Source of the DNA: Larsenimonas rhizosphaerae
GTDB lineage: Bacteria; Pseudomonadota; Gammaproteobacteria; Pseudomonadales; Halomonadaceae
Assembly: GCF_023700005.1 (NCBI RefSeq)
Contig: NZ_JAMLJK010000001.1
Span: 310,001 to 374,000 of the forward strand
Direction: 5' to 3'
DNA length: 64,000 nucleotides
The notes beneath the pieces were generated by a model that saw only the letters and a program-made list of their open reading frames with translations, had not been told where the DNA came from and did no database searches. This document shows, one piece after another, positions 55,600 through 64,000 of the stretch. Positions within the stretch are counted from its first letter, which is position 1. Every line of letters starts with the position of its first letter. The translations under genes and the position numbers were made by a program.

Positions 55600-57516
55600 T
55601 TAATGCTCGAGGTAGGTATAGCCTTCAAGGCCTGCTTCCAGCTCTTCCAGAAACAGGGCCCTGTCGCTGCCGGAGAGATCGCTGCGCAGCAATTGATGGC
55701 GGAACCGCTCCCGTAGCCTGTCGACATCGAAGTTGACGTAGCGCAGCACATCCGCGACCCGATCACCCTGGATGCGGGTACCCAGTTGCCACTGGCCATC
55801 GCTGCCCAGCTGAACGTCGATGGAATCGGTATCGCCGAACAGATTGTGCAGATCCCCCAGAATTTCCTGATAGGCGCCGACCAGAAACATCCCCAGCAGT
55901 CGTGGCTCGCCCTCTTCCCATTCCGGCAGTGGCAGGGTGGTTTCAATGCCCTGGCCATCCACATACTGATCGATTCGCCCATCGGAATCACAGGTAATGT
56001 CCTGGATGACGCCCCGGCGAGTGGCCGGTTTATCGAGGCTCGTCAGTGGCAGGATGGGAAAGATCTGATCAATGCCCCAGACATCCGGCACGGACTGGAA
56101 CAGTGAAAAATTGACAAACAGCTTGTCGGCCAGCTTTTCGTCCAGTTCATCCAGGGTATCCCGGTGGGCACGATTGCGGGCATCCAGCTGATGGCGAAGG
56201 GTCTGGCTGGCCGCCATGTAGACGGACTCGGCCTCGGCACGGTGAGCAAGGGTGGCACTGCCGTGGACGAAGCGGTCCTGAAGCTCGCTCATGGCCTGGG
56301 ACAGGTCGTGAAAGTATTCCAGCAGCTGGCGTGCCTCCGGTTGCTGGCGGAGCCCTTCCAGTGCCTGCCAGAGGGTATCCAGCTGCGGATCACCGTCGGT
56401 GCGCGTCGGCAGGGTCGGCGCACGCTGGCGCTCCTCCTCGATCACATTGGTAATCAGTACCGCGTGGTGAGCCGTCAGTGCCCGACCGGACTCCGATACG
56501 ATATCCGGATGGGGCAGCCCTTCGGCATCGCACAGCTGGCGAAAGGCCGCGACCACGTTATTGGCATATTCACGCATCGAGTAGTTCATCGAGCAGAAGC
56601 TGCGTGAGCGGGTGCCTTCATAATCAACGCCCAGTCCACCACCAACGTCCACCACCGAGACCGGCGCGCCGGCCTGATACAGGCTCTGATAGAACCGGGC
56701 ACATTCGCGCAGGCCGCGCTGGATATCACGAATATTGGCGATCTGTGATCCCAGGTGAAAATGTACCAGCTGCAGGGCATCGAGCTGACCTTCGGCCTTG
56801 AGCTGGCCGACGATGTCGAGCATTTGCGCCGCGGTCAGGCCGAACTTGGACTTTTCGCCGCCGGTATTCTGCCATTTACCCTTGCCGATCGACATCAGGC
56901 GCGCCCGTACACCGATACGCGGGCTGACGCCGAGGGTACGGGCTTCCTCCAGAATCAGCTGCACTTCGGCGTACTTTTCCACAACCAGATACACCCGGTG
57001 CCCCAGCTTTTCTCCCATCAGGGCCAGCCGGATGTATTCGCGATCCTTGTAACCGTTGCAGACGATGGTGCTGGCGGTTTCGGACGACAGCGCCAGCACT
57101 TCAAGCAGTTCCGGCTTGCTGCCGGCCTCGAGGCCGACCCTGCCCCGGCCCCGTTCCGGAGTGGCCAGCAGCTCTTCAACGACCCGCCGCTGCTGGTTGA
57201 CCTTGATGGGATAGACCGCGGTGTAATGACCGCCGAAATTCTGTTCGCTGATAGCCTGATCAAAGGCTTCACAGAGCTTCTCGACCCGGTCATGCAGGAT
57301 ATCGGTAAACCGTACCAGAACAGGCAGGCGCAGGCCTGCATCGGTCAGCTGATCCGTCAGTTCCCGCAGTGACAGGGCGGGGGTACCGTTGTCCCCGAAC
57401 GGACGCACCAGCGCGTGCCCGCGTGCATCGACGTCAAAGTAGCCACTGCCCCACTGATCAATATTGTAGGTACGCCGAGCCTGGGGCTCGGAAGGGATGG
57501 AAGAGGATGACGTCAT
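55600..57516 (-). CDS. speA: Biosynthetic arginine decarboxylase
   Basis: PLP enzyme making agmatine from arginine, the start of putrescine synthesis. The PLP Lys is in YPIKVNQQ; further marks are LEAGSKPELLEVL, VCNGYKDREYIRLAL, HFHLGSQIANIRDIQ, VDVGGGLGVDYEG and SESGRALTAHHAVL. 638 residues against about 630-660. AGGAG lies 5 nt before the ATG. Its stop is 15 bp from the convergent RlpA-like gene. Confidence 0.96.
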   Translation of the reverse strand: MTSSSSIPSEPQARRTYNIDQWGSGYFDVDARGHALVRPFGDNGTPALSLRELTDQLTDAGLRLPVLVRFTDILHDRVEKLCEAFDQAISEQNFGGHYTAVYPIKVNQQRRVVEELLATPERGRGRVGLEAGSKPELLEVLALSSETASTIVCNGYKDREYIRLALMGEKLGHRVYLVVEKYAEVQLILEEARTLGVSPRIGVRARLMSIGKGKWQNTGGEKSKFGLTAAQMLDIVGQLKAEGQLDALQLVHFHLGSQIANIRDIQRGLRECARFYQSLYQAGAPVSVVDVGGGLGVDYEGTRSRSFCSMNYSMREYANNVVAAFRQLCDAEGLPHPDIVSESGRALTAHHAVLITNVIEEERQRAPTLPTRTDGDPQLDTLWQALEGLRQQPEARQLLEYFHDLSQAMSELQDRFVHGSATLAHRAEAESVYMAASQTLRHQLDARNRAHRDTLDELDEKLADKLFVNFSLFQSVPDVWGIDQIFPILPLTSLDKPATRRGVIQDITCDSDGRIDQYVDGQGIETTLPLPEWEEGEPRLLGMFLVGAYQEILGDLHNLFGDTDSIDVQLGSDGQWQLGTRIQGDRVADVLRYVNFDVDRLRERFRHQLLRSDLSGSDRALFLEELEAGLEGYTYLEH

Positions 57517-57563
57517 GGGGGCTCCTGAACGGGTCTATCACATGCGGGTCGGCATCATACAAC

Positions 57564-57586
57564 AAGGCCGCCTCGAGGGCGGCCTT
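57564..57586 (-). terminator. Terminator after the membrane protein gene, upstream of speA
   Basis: 9-bp stem AAGGCCGCC / GGCGGCCTT with a 5-nt loop, 20 nt after the stop at 57606. The minus-strand tail is only weakly T-rich (TTGTTGT). Confidence 0.7.
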
Positions 57587-57605
57587 ATGCACGAAAACCT
57601 TCAGC

Positions 57606-58229
57606 CTAAAGCAACTGGCTGACCAGGACAAAGCTGCCCAGGGCCATGCCCGACCCTGTCAGCATGGCTCGATAATCGTTGGTCTTGAACTGGGAAGCCC
57701 GCCACAACATGCTGCCGACCAGCGGAATCGCCCACATGGCCAGGGCGCCCACGCCGAAGAATGTCATTGCGGCAAACAGCCATGCGGCGCTTGTGGCGGC
57801 CTTGCGTCGGGTAATCCGACCCTTGATGAGTGGTGCCAGTGCGCCCAGCACCAGCCCGATGGTCAGCGCGTTGGCAACGCTTACATTGCCCACCATCGTC
57901 AGTGCCAGCAGCAGCGTCCAGATCCGGGCGACCCGCTGGGCCACATTGCCGGTATAGCGCAGTCGACGTGCACAGCGGTACACCATTGCTGCACCCAGTA
58001 CGAGCACCAGCGGCGTGCCGACGTTGATCAGCCTGTGGGTATGATCAATACCTTCCCACAGCGCCGTGGACTCCAGCGAAGTCAGGCCGAGCGCCCCGGA
58101 AAGTGCCTGAAGGGGTTGCCACAGCGAGACGCCAACGGCCCACAGTACCATCAGGGCCAGGCCGTCACGGTTGTTGTTGACGAAGGTTCGAGAGGGCAGA
58201 AAGCGGGTCAGTGAAAGTGCGGTAGCCAT
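57606..58229 (-). CDS. Hypothetical multi-pass membrane protein
   Basis: Not recognised. 207 residues with five or six hydrophobic helices (for example DGLALMVLWAVGVSLW, GTPLVLVLGAAMVYRC, TLLLALTMVGNVSVANALTIGLVLG, AAWLFAAMTFFGVGALAMWAI). ATG at 58229 with AAAAGG upstream; the frame continues to 58346 without support. It lies between the glycosyltransferase set and speA, all on the same strand. Confidence 0.68.
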   Translation of the reverse strand: MATALSLTRFLPSRTFVNNNRDGLALMVLWAVGVSLWQPLQALSGALGLTSLESTALWEGIDHTHRLINVGTPLVLVLGAAMVYRCARRLRYTGNVAQRVARIWTLLLALTMVGNVSVANALTIGLVLGALAPLIKGRITRRKAATSAAWLFAAMTFFGVGALAMWAIPLVGSMLWRASQFKTNDYRAMLTGSGMALGSFVLVSQLL

Positions 58230-58367
58230 CAGGAATGCCTTTTTTCGACAGGAAATATGCCAAGCATGCCCGTGGTTGATTAAGGTTTCATGAACCACGG
58301 GAAAAATAGCCTGCACGGGAGTGGGACAGCAGCACTGTGCGTGCATTCACTCCCGTTCAGCCAGGCT

Positions 58368-60167
58368 TCAGTTTGGCGTCGTGTCGGCCCCGTCCGTTGC
58401 TGGCGGGCCGGGGGGAGTTGCCTTGTCACCGGTCGGGGGCAGCGTCGTCGGCGCGGTCAGCACCGGGGCGGCCGTGGCATCGGCCCTGCAGCCCGCGACA
58501 TCAACGGCACGTACCAGCCACCACTGATGGCGATCAGCAATCGGCACCCGGGTTGCCGTGACCGGCGCGGGACACTCGAGATGATCAAGGGCCTTTTCGT
58601 TCATGAGCGCTGCCCGGGTCTCGGGCGCCTGATCAAGCCAGGCGACCAGGGCCAGCAGCTGATCCGGCTCCGGCGTATCGTAGCCAAACTGAACCACGGG
58701 CTGGCGCGCCTGCAGTACCATCGACTCATCGAAGTCCGGCAGAGCCAGCGTGGTATCAGGCGATGTCATGGAGACCACCTGCTTCATCAGCGCCTGGGTC
58801 GAACGTGCCGGGTCCATGACCTTATAGCCCCAGGTTGACCACAATCCCCAGAACATGACGCTCCACAGGCCAAAGGCCACCAGCCCGCGCCGGGACGGTA
58901 TCAGATGAGCAATCAGTACGGACAATAGTCCAAGCGCGGTCCACCATCCCCAGGGCGCGAACCCGTGCTCGGCCTCAAGTCTTGCCATGACCGGCAGGCC
59001 GGATAACCCGGCAATACCGATCAGGCCGATCAGCAGGCCGGGAACCAGCACAAGACCCCAGACCAGCTGGTTGAGCCGGGGGCGACGCAGCAGCGCAGGC
59101 AGGGCAGGGGCAAAGGCCAGCACGAACATGGCCGTGGCAGGTGTCATGTAGACGCCACGCTTGCCAGGACTCAGGGAAAAGAAGATCACCATCAGGATCA
59201 CGAATCCCAGCGGCAGCCACTGTCGAGGATCGCGTCGCTTGAGGCGGCGCCATGCGTTGGGTACCGTCCAGGGCAGGGCCAGCGTCAATGGCAACCAGGC
59301 CCAGGGGAGGACACTGACCAGGTAGTAATACCAGGGTTCAAGATGGTGCCAGCTATCGGCGTAGCGCTGTCCGGTCTGCTTGAAGAGGATGTTGTCCCGA
59401 TAGGCTGCCAGCTCCGGCTCGGCGTGGCCAAGCGAGGTATAAAGAATCATCGGGATGCCCCACATCAAAAGCGGCGCCAGTAGTGCCAGCAACCCGGTGC
59501 CCAGCAGTTTGAGCGACAGGGGTGTCAGCGTGCGGTGGCCACTGCCGGTCTTTAAAAAGATCATCCATACCGGCAGCATCAATAGCGGCAAAAAGCCCAC
59601 TCCCTTGGTAAGAATGCCTACGCCCATCGCAAAAAAGCCCAGGTGCCACCAGCGCGAATCCGGGCCTAGCAGAATATGACGTATCAGGCCGTACAGGCCC
59701 ACGGTAACAAAGAAGGTGACCCACATGTCTATCTGGGCTGTCTTGGCCTGCAGGGTAAACAGGACAGTGCTTAGAAGGGTCAGCCCGGCCAGCCATGCAA
59801 TACGGGGCCCGTAAAATCGCCTGGCCAGGTCGGTCATCAGGGCAAGTGTGCCCACACCACCCAGCAGGGAGGGCAGTAAGAAGGCAATCCTTTCCGCACC
59901 GGGCACCGAAAAGGCCTTCAATACCCAAAGTCCCAGCGCGATCGACCACATGAAAACGGGCGGCTTGTCCGGGTAGAGTTCGCCGGCTCGATGAGGCAAC
60001 AGCCAGTGGTGCGTGGTCAGCATTTCCTGAGCGATCAGGGCAAAACGGGGTTCGTCGGCGGGCCAGGGGTGTCTGAAACCCAGACCCAGGCCCAGTACGA
60101 CCAGCGCCAACAGGGTAAGCCAGGGCAGGGGATGGCGGGTCAGCCAGGAGGTCGGGCGAGCCTGCAT
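58368..60167 (-). CDS. ArnT-like glycosyltransferase (GT39/GT83 type)
   Basis: Polytopic membrane sugar transferase using polyprenyl-phosphate sugars. The catalytic acid motif is PADEPRFALIAQEM (DE after the first helix), followed by PDKPPVFMWSIALGLW. 599 residues with about twelve helices and a periplasmic C-terminal region. Similar to ArnT, which adds aminoarabinose to lipid A; here the sugar and target are unknown. Third in the set after a GT2 and a LABN protein, so it probably modifies lipid A or a surface glycan. Confidence 0.88.
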   Translation of the reverse strand: MQARPTSWLTRHPLPWLTLLALVVLGLGLGFRHPWPADEPRFALIAQEMLTTHHWLLPHRAGELYPDKPPVFMWSIALGLWVLKAFSVPGAERIAFLLPSLLGGVGTLALMTDLARRFYGPRIAWLAGLTLLSTVLFTLQAKTAQIDMWVTFFVTVGLYGLIRHILLGPDSRWWHLGFFAMGVGILTKGVGFLPLLMLPVWMIFLKTGSGHRTLTPLSLKLLGTGLLALLAPLLMWGIPMILYTSLGHAEPELAAYRDNILFKQTGQRYADSWHHLEPWYYYLVSVLPWAWLPLTLALPWTVPNAWRRLKRRDPRQWLPLGFVILMVIFFSLSPGKRGVYMTPATAMFVLAFAPALPALLRRPRLNQLVWGLVLVPGLLIGLIGIAGLSGLPVMARLEAEHGFAPWGWWTALGLLSVLIAHLIPSRRGLVAFGLWSVMFWGLWSTWGYKVMDPARSTQALMKQVVSMTSPDTTLALPDFDESMVLQARQPVVQFGYDTPEPDQLLALVAWLDQAPETRAALMNEKALDHLECPAPVTATRVPIADRHQWWLVRAVDVAGCRADATAAPVLTAPTTLPPTGDKATPPGPPATDGADTTPN

Positions 60168-60226
60168 GAAACTCTCCTTGTATCACGGCGACGGCAGGGA
60201 TCGGAGGAACGTCGCCGGCACAGATG

Positions 60227-60514
60227 CTATGAGGTGGCGTTTCGCCGGCGTTCCTGACGAATCAGGGCCATGTTGCGGAAATAGATCAGCAGTCCCGCTC
60301 CCTGACCGGCAATGAAGACGGGGTCCTGACGGTAAATGGCGTAGGCCAGCAGCACCACGCCGCCACCGATGCTGAAGTACCAGAACAGATTGGGCATGAC
60401 ACTTTTGCGGGCCTTTTCACTGGCCAGCCACTGAATCAGAAAGCGGGCAGAAAACAGGGCCTGACCGGCAAATCCGACGATAATCCAGAAGGTTTCCGTA
60501 CCCAGCCAGCTCAT
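60227..60514 (-). CDS. Lipid-A-biosynthesis N-terminal-domain (LABN) membrane protein
   Basis: 95-residue protein with three helices; WIIVGFAGQALFSARFLIQWLASEKARKSVMPNLFWYFSIGGG is the LABN mark. Thought to help flip or handle lipid-linked sugar. The ATG overlaps the stop of the GT2 gene by 4 bp; a glycosyltransferase lies on each side. Confidence 0.92.
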   Translation of the reverse strand: MSWLGTETFWIIVGFAGQALFSARFLIQWLASEKARKSVMPNLFWYFSIGGGVVLLAYAIYRQDPVFIAGQGAGLLIYFRNMALIRQERRRNATS

Positions 60515-61305
60515 GAGGGCACCCGGGTGTGCGGCGGGGGTGGCTGATGGCCTGATTCCGCGGTGCTTTCGGTGCGTTGATGAACATGCTGTTCCAGCGG
60601 GGCCGGCAGGCGGCTGCGATGAACAAGCCAGGCCACGCCCAGCAGATCCAGCAGGCCGGCGCGCAGTCTGTCCAGCGTGCCATAGTTGGAGGCACCAGCG
60701 CCGCGGGGGTGATGGCGTACCGGGTGAGAGTCGATGTCATGCCCCTGAGCGCGCATCAGCGCCGGCAGAAAACGGTGCATGTGGTTGAAGTAGGGCAGGC
60801 GCAGGAAGGCGTCGCGCTGCATTACCTTGATGCCACAGCCGGTATCGGGCGTTTCATCCTTGAGCAGCCAGCTGCGTACGGCATTGGCAATGCGCGAGGA
60901 CAGCAACTTGATCTGGTCATCCTGACGATGGGTCCGGTGACCGGCCAGTAGCGCCAGGGAGCGTGCCTTGATGATATCCAGCATGGCCGGCAGGTCGGCC
61001 GGGTCGTTCTGGCCGTCTCCGTCCAGGGTGGCAAGCCAGGTGCCTTTGGCGGCCCAGGCCGCCTGCCATACCGAGGTGCTTTGACCGGCACTCCGGGCGT
61101 GATGTAGCGGGCGCAGCCAGGCGTGGTCGGCCTGATAGCGCATCAGCATGGGCCAGGTATCGTCGGTCGAGCCATCGTCGACCACGATGACTTCGAACGC
61201 ATGGCCTGCCAGCGCCTGTTCAACAGCGTCCAGCAGGGCAGCAAGGTTACCGGATTCGTTTTTGGCCGGGATCAGGACAGAGACATCGGGCGGGGTGGTA
61301 GTCAT
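60511..61305 (-). CDS. Glycosyltransferase family 2 (dolichol-P-mannose synthase / ArnC-like)
   Basis: Transfers a sugar to polyprenyl phosphate at the cytoplasmic face. GT-A motifs: VSVLIPAKNESGNL, VIVVDDGSTDDTW, ATLDGDGQNDPADLP (DxD-type), DTGCGIKVMQRDAF. 264 residues from ATG 61305; the frame is open to 61356. C-terminal region lacks the two helices of ArnC. Acts before the LABN and ArnT-like proteins. Confidence 0.9.
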   Translation of the reverse strand: MTTTPPDVSVLIPAKNESGNLAALLDAVEQALAGHAFEVIVVDDGSTDDTWPMLMRYQADHAWLRPLHHARSAGQSTSVWQAAWAAKGTWLATLDGDGQNDPADLPAMLDIIKARSLALLAGHRTHRQDDQIKLLSSRIANAVRSWLLKDETPDTGCGIKVMQRDAFLRLPYFNHMHRFLPALMRAQGHDIDSHPVRHHPRGAGASNYGTLDRLRAGLLDLLGVAWLVHRSRLPAPLEQHVHQRTESTAESGHQPPPPHTRVPS

Positions 61306-61439
61306 GCGAATATCCAATAAGCAGGGCAGATGGAGGCGCCATGGCATGACTGTCACGACATGGCACTGTACTGACGTTACTGTTGGCAGCTTAACACTTC
61401 CTTATCACCCTGCCTCTCGGCAGTATAACGCCAGGCCGG

Positions 61440-62387
61440 TCAGACCAGCGGAGGCGGTGTCATGCGGCTGCGTGATTTCAGGATTGCCCGGTACTGCGCG
61501 GGGTCCTTGGGTGTCAGGGCATGGGCAGGTGCATCGACATAGACGACCAGCAGCCGGGACAGCCAGTATCTCAGTGCCGTCATGCGCAGCATCATCGGCC
61601 AGTGAGTGTGTTCGGCGGCCTCAAAGGGGCGTGCCTCCTGGTAGGCCTTCATGATGGCGTCATAGCGCTGTTCGTCCAGACTGCCATCATCATTGGAACA
61701 CCAGTCGTTGATCACGATGGCGAGATCGAAGATCAGGTCACCGGTGCAGCCGTTATAGAAATCGATCAGCCCGCCCAGCCGGTCACCTTCGAACAGGGTG
61801 TTGTCACGAAACAGATCGCCATGCAGTGCACCCTGTGGAAGACCGGCATCAAGGCTCAGAGTGGAGCGGTAGGCATCGATTTCATCGCGCATCAGGGCCT
61901 GATCTTCAGCATTCAGATACCCCATCACCCGTGGGTAGGTGGCGCTGATCCATCGCAGGTCCCTGGGGTTGGGGCGCTTGCCCTTAAAATGGCGTGAGGC
62001 GTCGTGCATTCTGCCCAGGGTGTCGCCAATGGCGCGGCACTGGGCAAGGGTTGCGGTATCCGGATGGCGGCCCGGCAGCCGGGGAAAGAGCAGGGCTGGC
62101 CGGTCTGCCAGGCGCTGCAGGGCGATGCCTTCCCGATCATGGATCGGCCCGGGGATCGGCAGCTCCCGAACGGCCAGAAAGTCCAGCAGTTCGACAAAAA
62201 AAGGCAGTTCCTGTTGATCGCCCTGTTCAAACAGGGTCAGTACCATCGCCTGACGGTCGGTGGTGACAAAAAAAGTGGAGTTTTCGGTACCGCTGGCCAC
62301 TTCGTCCAGTCGGGTCAGTTCACCAACGCTGTAACGCGTCAGAAAATCGCTGACCTGGTCGTACTGCAAGGGTGTAAAAACCGCCAT
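61440..62387 (-). CDS. thrB: Homoserine kinase type II (ThrB2)
   Basis: Phosphorylates homoserine in threonine synthesis. Aminoglycoside-phosphotransferase fold: LDEVASGTENSTFFV near the N-terminus, catalytic LPQGALHGDLFRDNTLF and the metal Asp in GLIDFYNGCTGDLIFDLAI. 315 residues from ATG 62387 (GAGA upstream). In Pseudomonas the same gene lies beside DUF2782 and polA, and it does here too. Confidence 0.93.
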   Translation of the reverse strand: MAVFTPLQYDQVSDFLTRYSVGELTRLDEVASGTENSTFFVTTDRQAMVLTLFEQGDQQELPFFVELLDFLAVRELPIPGPIHDREGIALQRLADRPALLFPRLPGRHPDTATLAQCRAIGDTLGRMHDASRHFKGKRPNPRDLRWISATYPRVMGYLNAEDQALMRDEIDAYRSTLSLDAGLPQGALHGDLFRDNTLFEGDRLGGLIDFYNGCTGDLIFDLAIVINDWCSNDDGSLDEQRYDAIMKAYQEARPFEAAEHTHWPMMLRMTALRYWLSRLLVVYVDAPAHALTPKDPAQYRAILKSRSRMTPPPLV

Positions 62388-62515
62388 GATGTCTCGCCGA
62401 TTGTGAAATGGCACCTCCCATACAGTACGGAGGAGCGTGAACGCCGGGCTATTCTACCCCGTGGATCAAGCGGCTTGCCACGGTGAGAATATGCTTTCCG
62501 ATGTGCGATGAGCGG

Positions 62516-62755
62516 CTATCTGGTGCTTGTCCACTCCGGTGGCGGGACGGGCTCGCTGCCGGTGTAGGGGGTAAAGTTGCCGTCGCCGGTGGTATCCACA
62601 AGTATCTGGCGCGTGCCGTCTTCCGTCGTGACGGCAACCGCGTACAGCGCGCCGTTATCACGATATTCCTGCGGTGCAGAAGGATCCTTTGCCAGTGCCG
62701 TGGTTGTACCGGTCAGAAAAAGCAGTGCAACAAGGAGTATGCTGGAGTAGTTCAT
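62516..62755 (-). CDS. DUF2782 small exported protein
   Basis: 79 residues. Signal peptide MNYSSILLVALLFLTGTTTALA, then a mature part with VAVTTEDGTRQILVDTTGDGNFTP. Function unknown. It lies upstream of thrB on the same strand, 128 bp away, as in the Pseudomonas thrB-DUF2782-polA region. Confidence 0.82.
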   Translation of the reverse strand: MNYSSILLVALLFLTGTTTALAKDPSAPQEYRDNGALYAVAVTTEDGTRQILVDTTGDGNFTPYTGSEPVPPPEWTSTR

Positions 62756-62926
62756 GACGTTGGTCCTGAAGGGGCCGCAAGAGCAAGTATAAAATAATTC
62801 TTTATTAGGTGTATTTTTCGGCCGTGATAAGGTTTTGTTATCGACCCGTTGTCATATGTTACACGTCAGCGTAGATATTCGGGCCATTGAAAGGTCGCAT
62901 TTTATACTATTGAAGGAGTCGCACAC

Positions 62927-63685
62927 GTGACGACAGTACAACACCTCGACGCGCGCAAGCAGGTTCTGTTCCACCATCCGGTCTTCAACGCCCTGACGCA
63001 CCAGGATCAACTCAGAGAGCTGATGCAGTGGCATGTATTCGCAGTATGGGACTTCATGACGCTGGCCAAGCGACTGCAGAATGAACTGACCTGCACCCGG
63101 CTGCCGTGGGTGCCGCCCCGCTATCCGGATGCTGCGCATCTCATCAACGAGATCGTGACCGGTGAGGAAACCGATCGGAATCGCACCGGCGGCCACAGCA
63201 GTCATTTCGAGTTGTACGTCAAGGCCATGGAGGAAGTGCACGCTGACGTGGCTCCAATCGAGCGGTTCATCAGCGAGGTGCGCGAAGGGCAGGATCCGAT
63301 CGGGGTAATGCGGGCGATGGACACGCCGCCAGCAGTCATCGACTTTGTCGGCAATACGCTTGATGTGGCGATGAATGCGCCGGTTCATGTCGTCGCAGCG
63401 TACTTCCTGCATGGTCGGGAAGACATCATTCCCGAGATGTTCTCCCGGTTACTGTCGGCCTGGCAGGTAGACAACGAGGACGTGCCGACCTTTGTGTACT
63501 ACCTCAAGCGCCATATCGAGCTTGATGCCGACAACCACGGGCCCGCGGCAGAAAAAATGCTGGCCGAGCTGGTCGGCGATGATGTCGACATGCAGCAGCA
63601 GGCCATGCAGGCAGCCATTGATGCCGTCGACAGCCGTATTGCCTTCTGGGATGCCCTGTTGGCGCAATTGACGCCTGCAGCCTGA
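62927..63685 (+). CDS. DUF3050 family protein (heme-oxygenase-like fold, putative di-metal oxidase)
   Basis: 252 residues, all-helical. Candidate metal-ligand segments are LMQWHVFAVWDFM, INEIVTGEET, HSSHFELYVKAMEEV, YFLHGREDIIPEMF and KRHIELDADNHGPAAEKM; the repeated E/D-x-x-H pattern resembles heme-oxygenase-like diiron oxidases (inference). Start is GTG at 62927 with AAGGAG 8 nt upstream. It sits between DUF2782 and polA. No pathway is known from the sequence. Confidence 0.82.
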   Translation: MTTVQHLDARKQVLFHHPVFNALTHQDQLRELMQWHVFAVWDFMTLAKRLQNELTCTRLPWVPPRYPDAAHLINEIVTGEETDRNRTGGHSSHFELYVKAMEEVHADVAPIERFISEVREGQDPIGVMRAMDTPPAVIDFVGNTLDVAMNAPVHVVAAYFLHGREDIIPEMFSRLLSAWQVDNEDVPTFVYYLKRHIELDADNHGPAAEKMLAELVGDDVDMQQQAMQAAIDAVDSRIAFWDALLAQLTPAA

Positions 63686-63745
63686 CAGGGTCCCGGCGGT
63701 TCCGTATCATGGGGGTTTTCCGATTGTTCGCCGACGGGAGCTCCC

Positions 63746-64000
63746 ATGGCCGCTATTCCGATCGTCCTCGTCGACGGTTCCTCCTACCTGTACCGCGCCT
63801 TTCATGCCCTGCCGCCGCTGACGGCTGCTGACGGCACCCCGACCGGGGCGGTCCGCGGGGTGGTATCGATGCTCAAAAGCCTGATCCGCCAGTACCCGGA
63901 AAGCCCGATGGCGGTGGTGTTCGACGCCAAGGGCAAGACCTTCCGCGATGAGATCTATCCCGAGTACAAGGCGCATCGCCCGCCGATGCCGGATGATCTG
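63746..64000 (+). CDS. polA: DNA polymerase I, N-terminal part (cut by window end)
   Basis: First 85 codons of the 5'-3' exonuclease domain: [60 protein letters not shown]. These are the metal-binding FEN-type residues. GGGAG lies 5 nt before the ATG. The polymerase part is outside the window. Confidence 0.96.
   Translation, partial: MAAIPIVLVDGSSYLYRAFHALPPLTAADGTPTGAVRGVVSMLKSLIRQYPESPMAVVFDAKGKTFRDEIYPEYKAHRPPMPDDL

Overview
This 64-kb window reads as a chromosomal segment of a moderately GC-rich gammaproteobacterium. Halomonadaceae (Halomonas, Kushneria, Chromohalobacter) is my best guess. The guess rests on overall protein character, a BCCT osmolyte transporter, a biosynthetic arginine decarboxylase, periplasmic cyclohexadienyl dehydratase, and a DUF2782-thrB pair beside polA that recalls Pseudomonas. 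It is inference from recalled families, not a database match. I see no rRNA, tRNA, CRISPR array, IS element or prophage. Genes are dense, with many ATGA overlaps, and intrinsic terminators are common.

Layout. 1-13.7 kb is a nitrogen-control region: the 3' part of glnA, a DUF4124 protein, ntrB-ntrC behind a good sigma-54 promoter and NtrC site, an IclR regulator, dgt, a BCCT transporter, aspartate dehydrogenase, glutaminase, a 1-Cys peroxiredoxin, and a glnK-amtB-glnK block, then ubiK. 13.8-25 kb holds phoD, comM, a GAF/degenerate-GGDEF/EAL protein, a three-subunit FAD dehydrogenase with tri-heme cytochrome c, and a lipoprotein trehalase. 25-34 kb holds a DUF1275 protein, a polysaccharide-deacetylase-like protein with a LysR, two adjacent putative non-heme iron oxygenases, a polar amino acid ABC transporter behind a sigma-54 promoter, a nudK remnant, an EthD-like protein and pheC. 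34-36.7 kb has qmcA/nfeD and a NucA-type nuclease.

36.8-45.5 kb is a lysine/pipecolate catabolic cluster: 2-oxoadipate dioxygenase/decarboxylase (hglS), an aminotransferase and a LysR on one strand, and the divergent amaB-like dehydrogenase, NhaC-family transporter and amaA-like oxidase on the other. Together these can convert pipecolate to piperideine-6-carboxylate, 2-aminoadipate, 2-oxoadipate and 2-hydroxyglutarate. 45.6-52.5 kb has two paralogous small secreted proteins, a small unknown protein, nikR and nikABCDE. The NikR lacks three of the four classical nickel ligands but faces a near-perfect NikR operator. 52.5-64 kb has yceI with cytochrome b561, a FAH-family hydrolase, an RlpA-like lipoprotein, speA, a three-gene lipid-A-type glycosyltransferase set, thrB, DUF2782, DUF3050 and the start of polA.

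Most noteworthy: (i) the altered NikR metal site with its operator kept; (ii) sigma-54 promoters at three places tying ntrBC, glnK-amtB and an amino acid ABC transporter into one nitrogen regulon; (iii) the lysine cluster with an NhaC-family transporter; (iv) the pair of uncharacterised iron oxygenases. All were judged by eye and from memory of the families.
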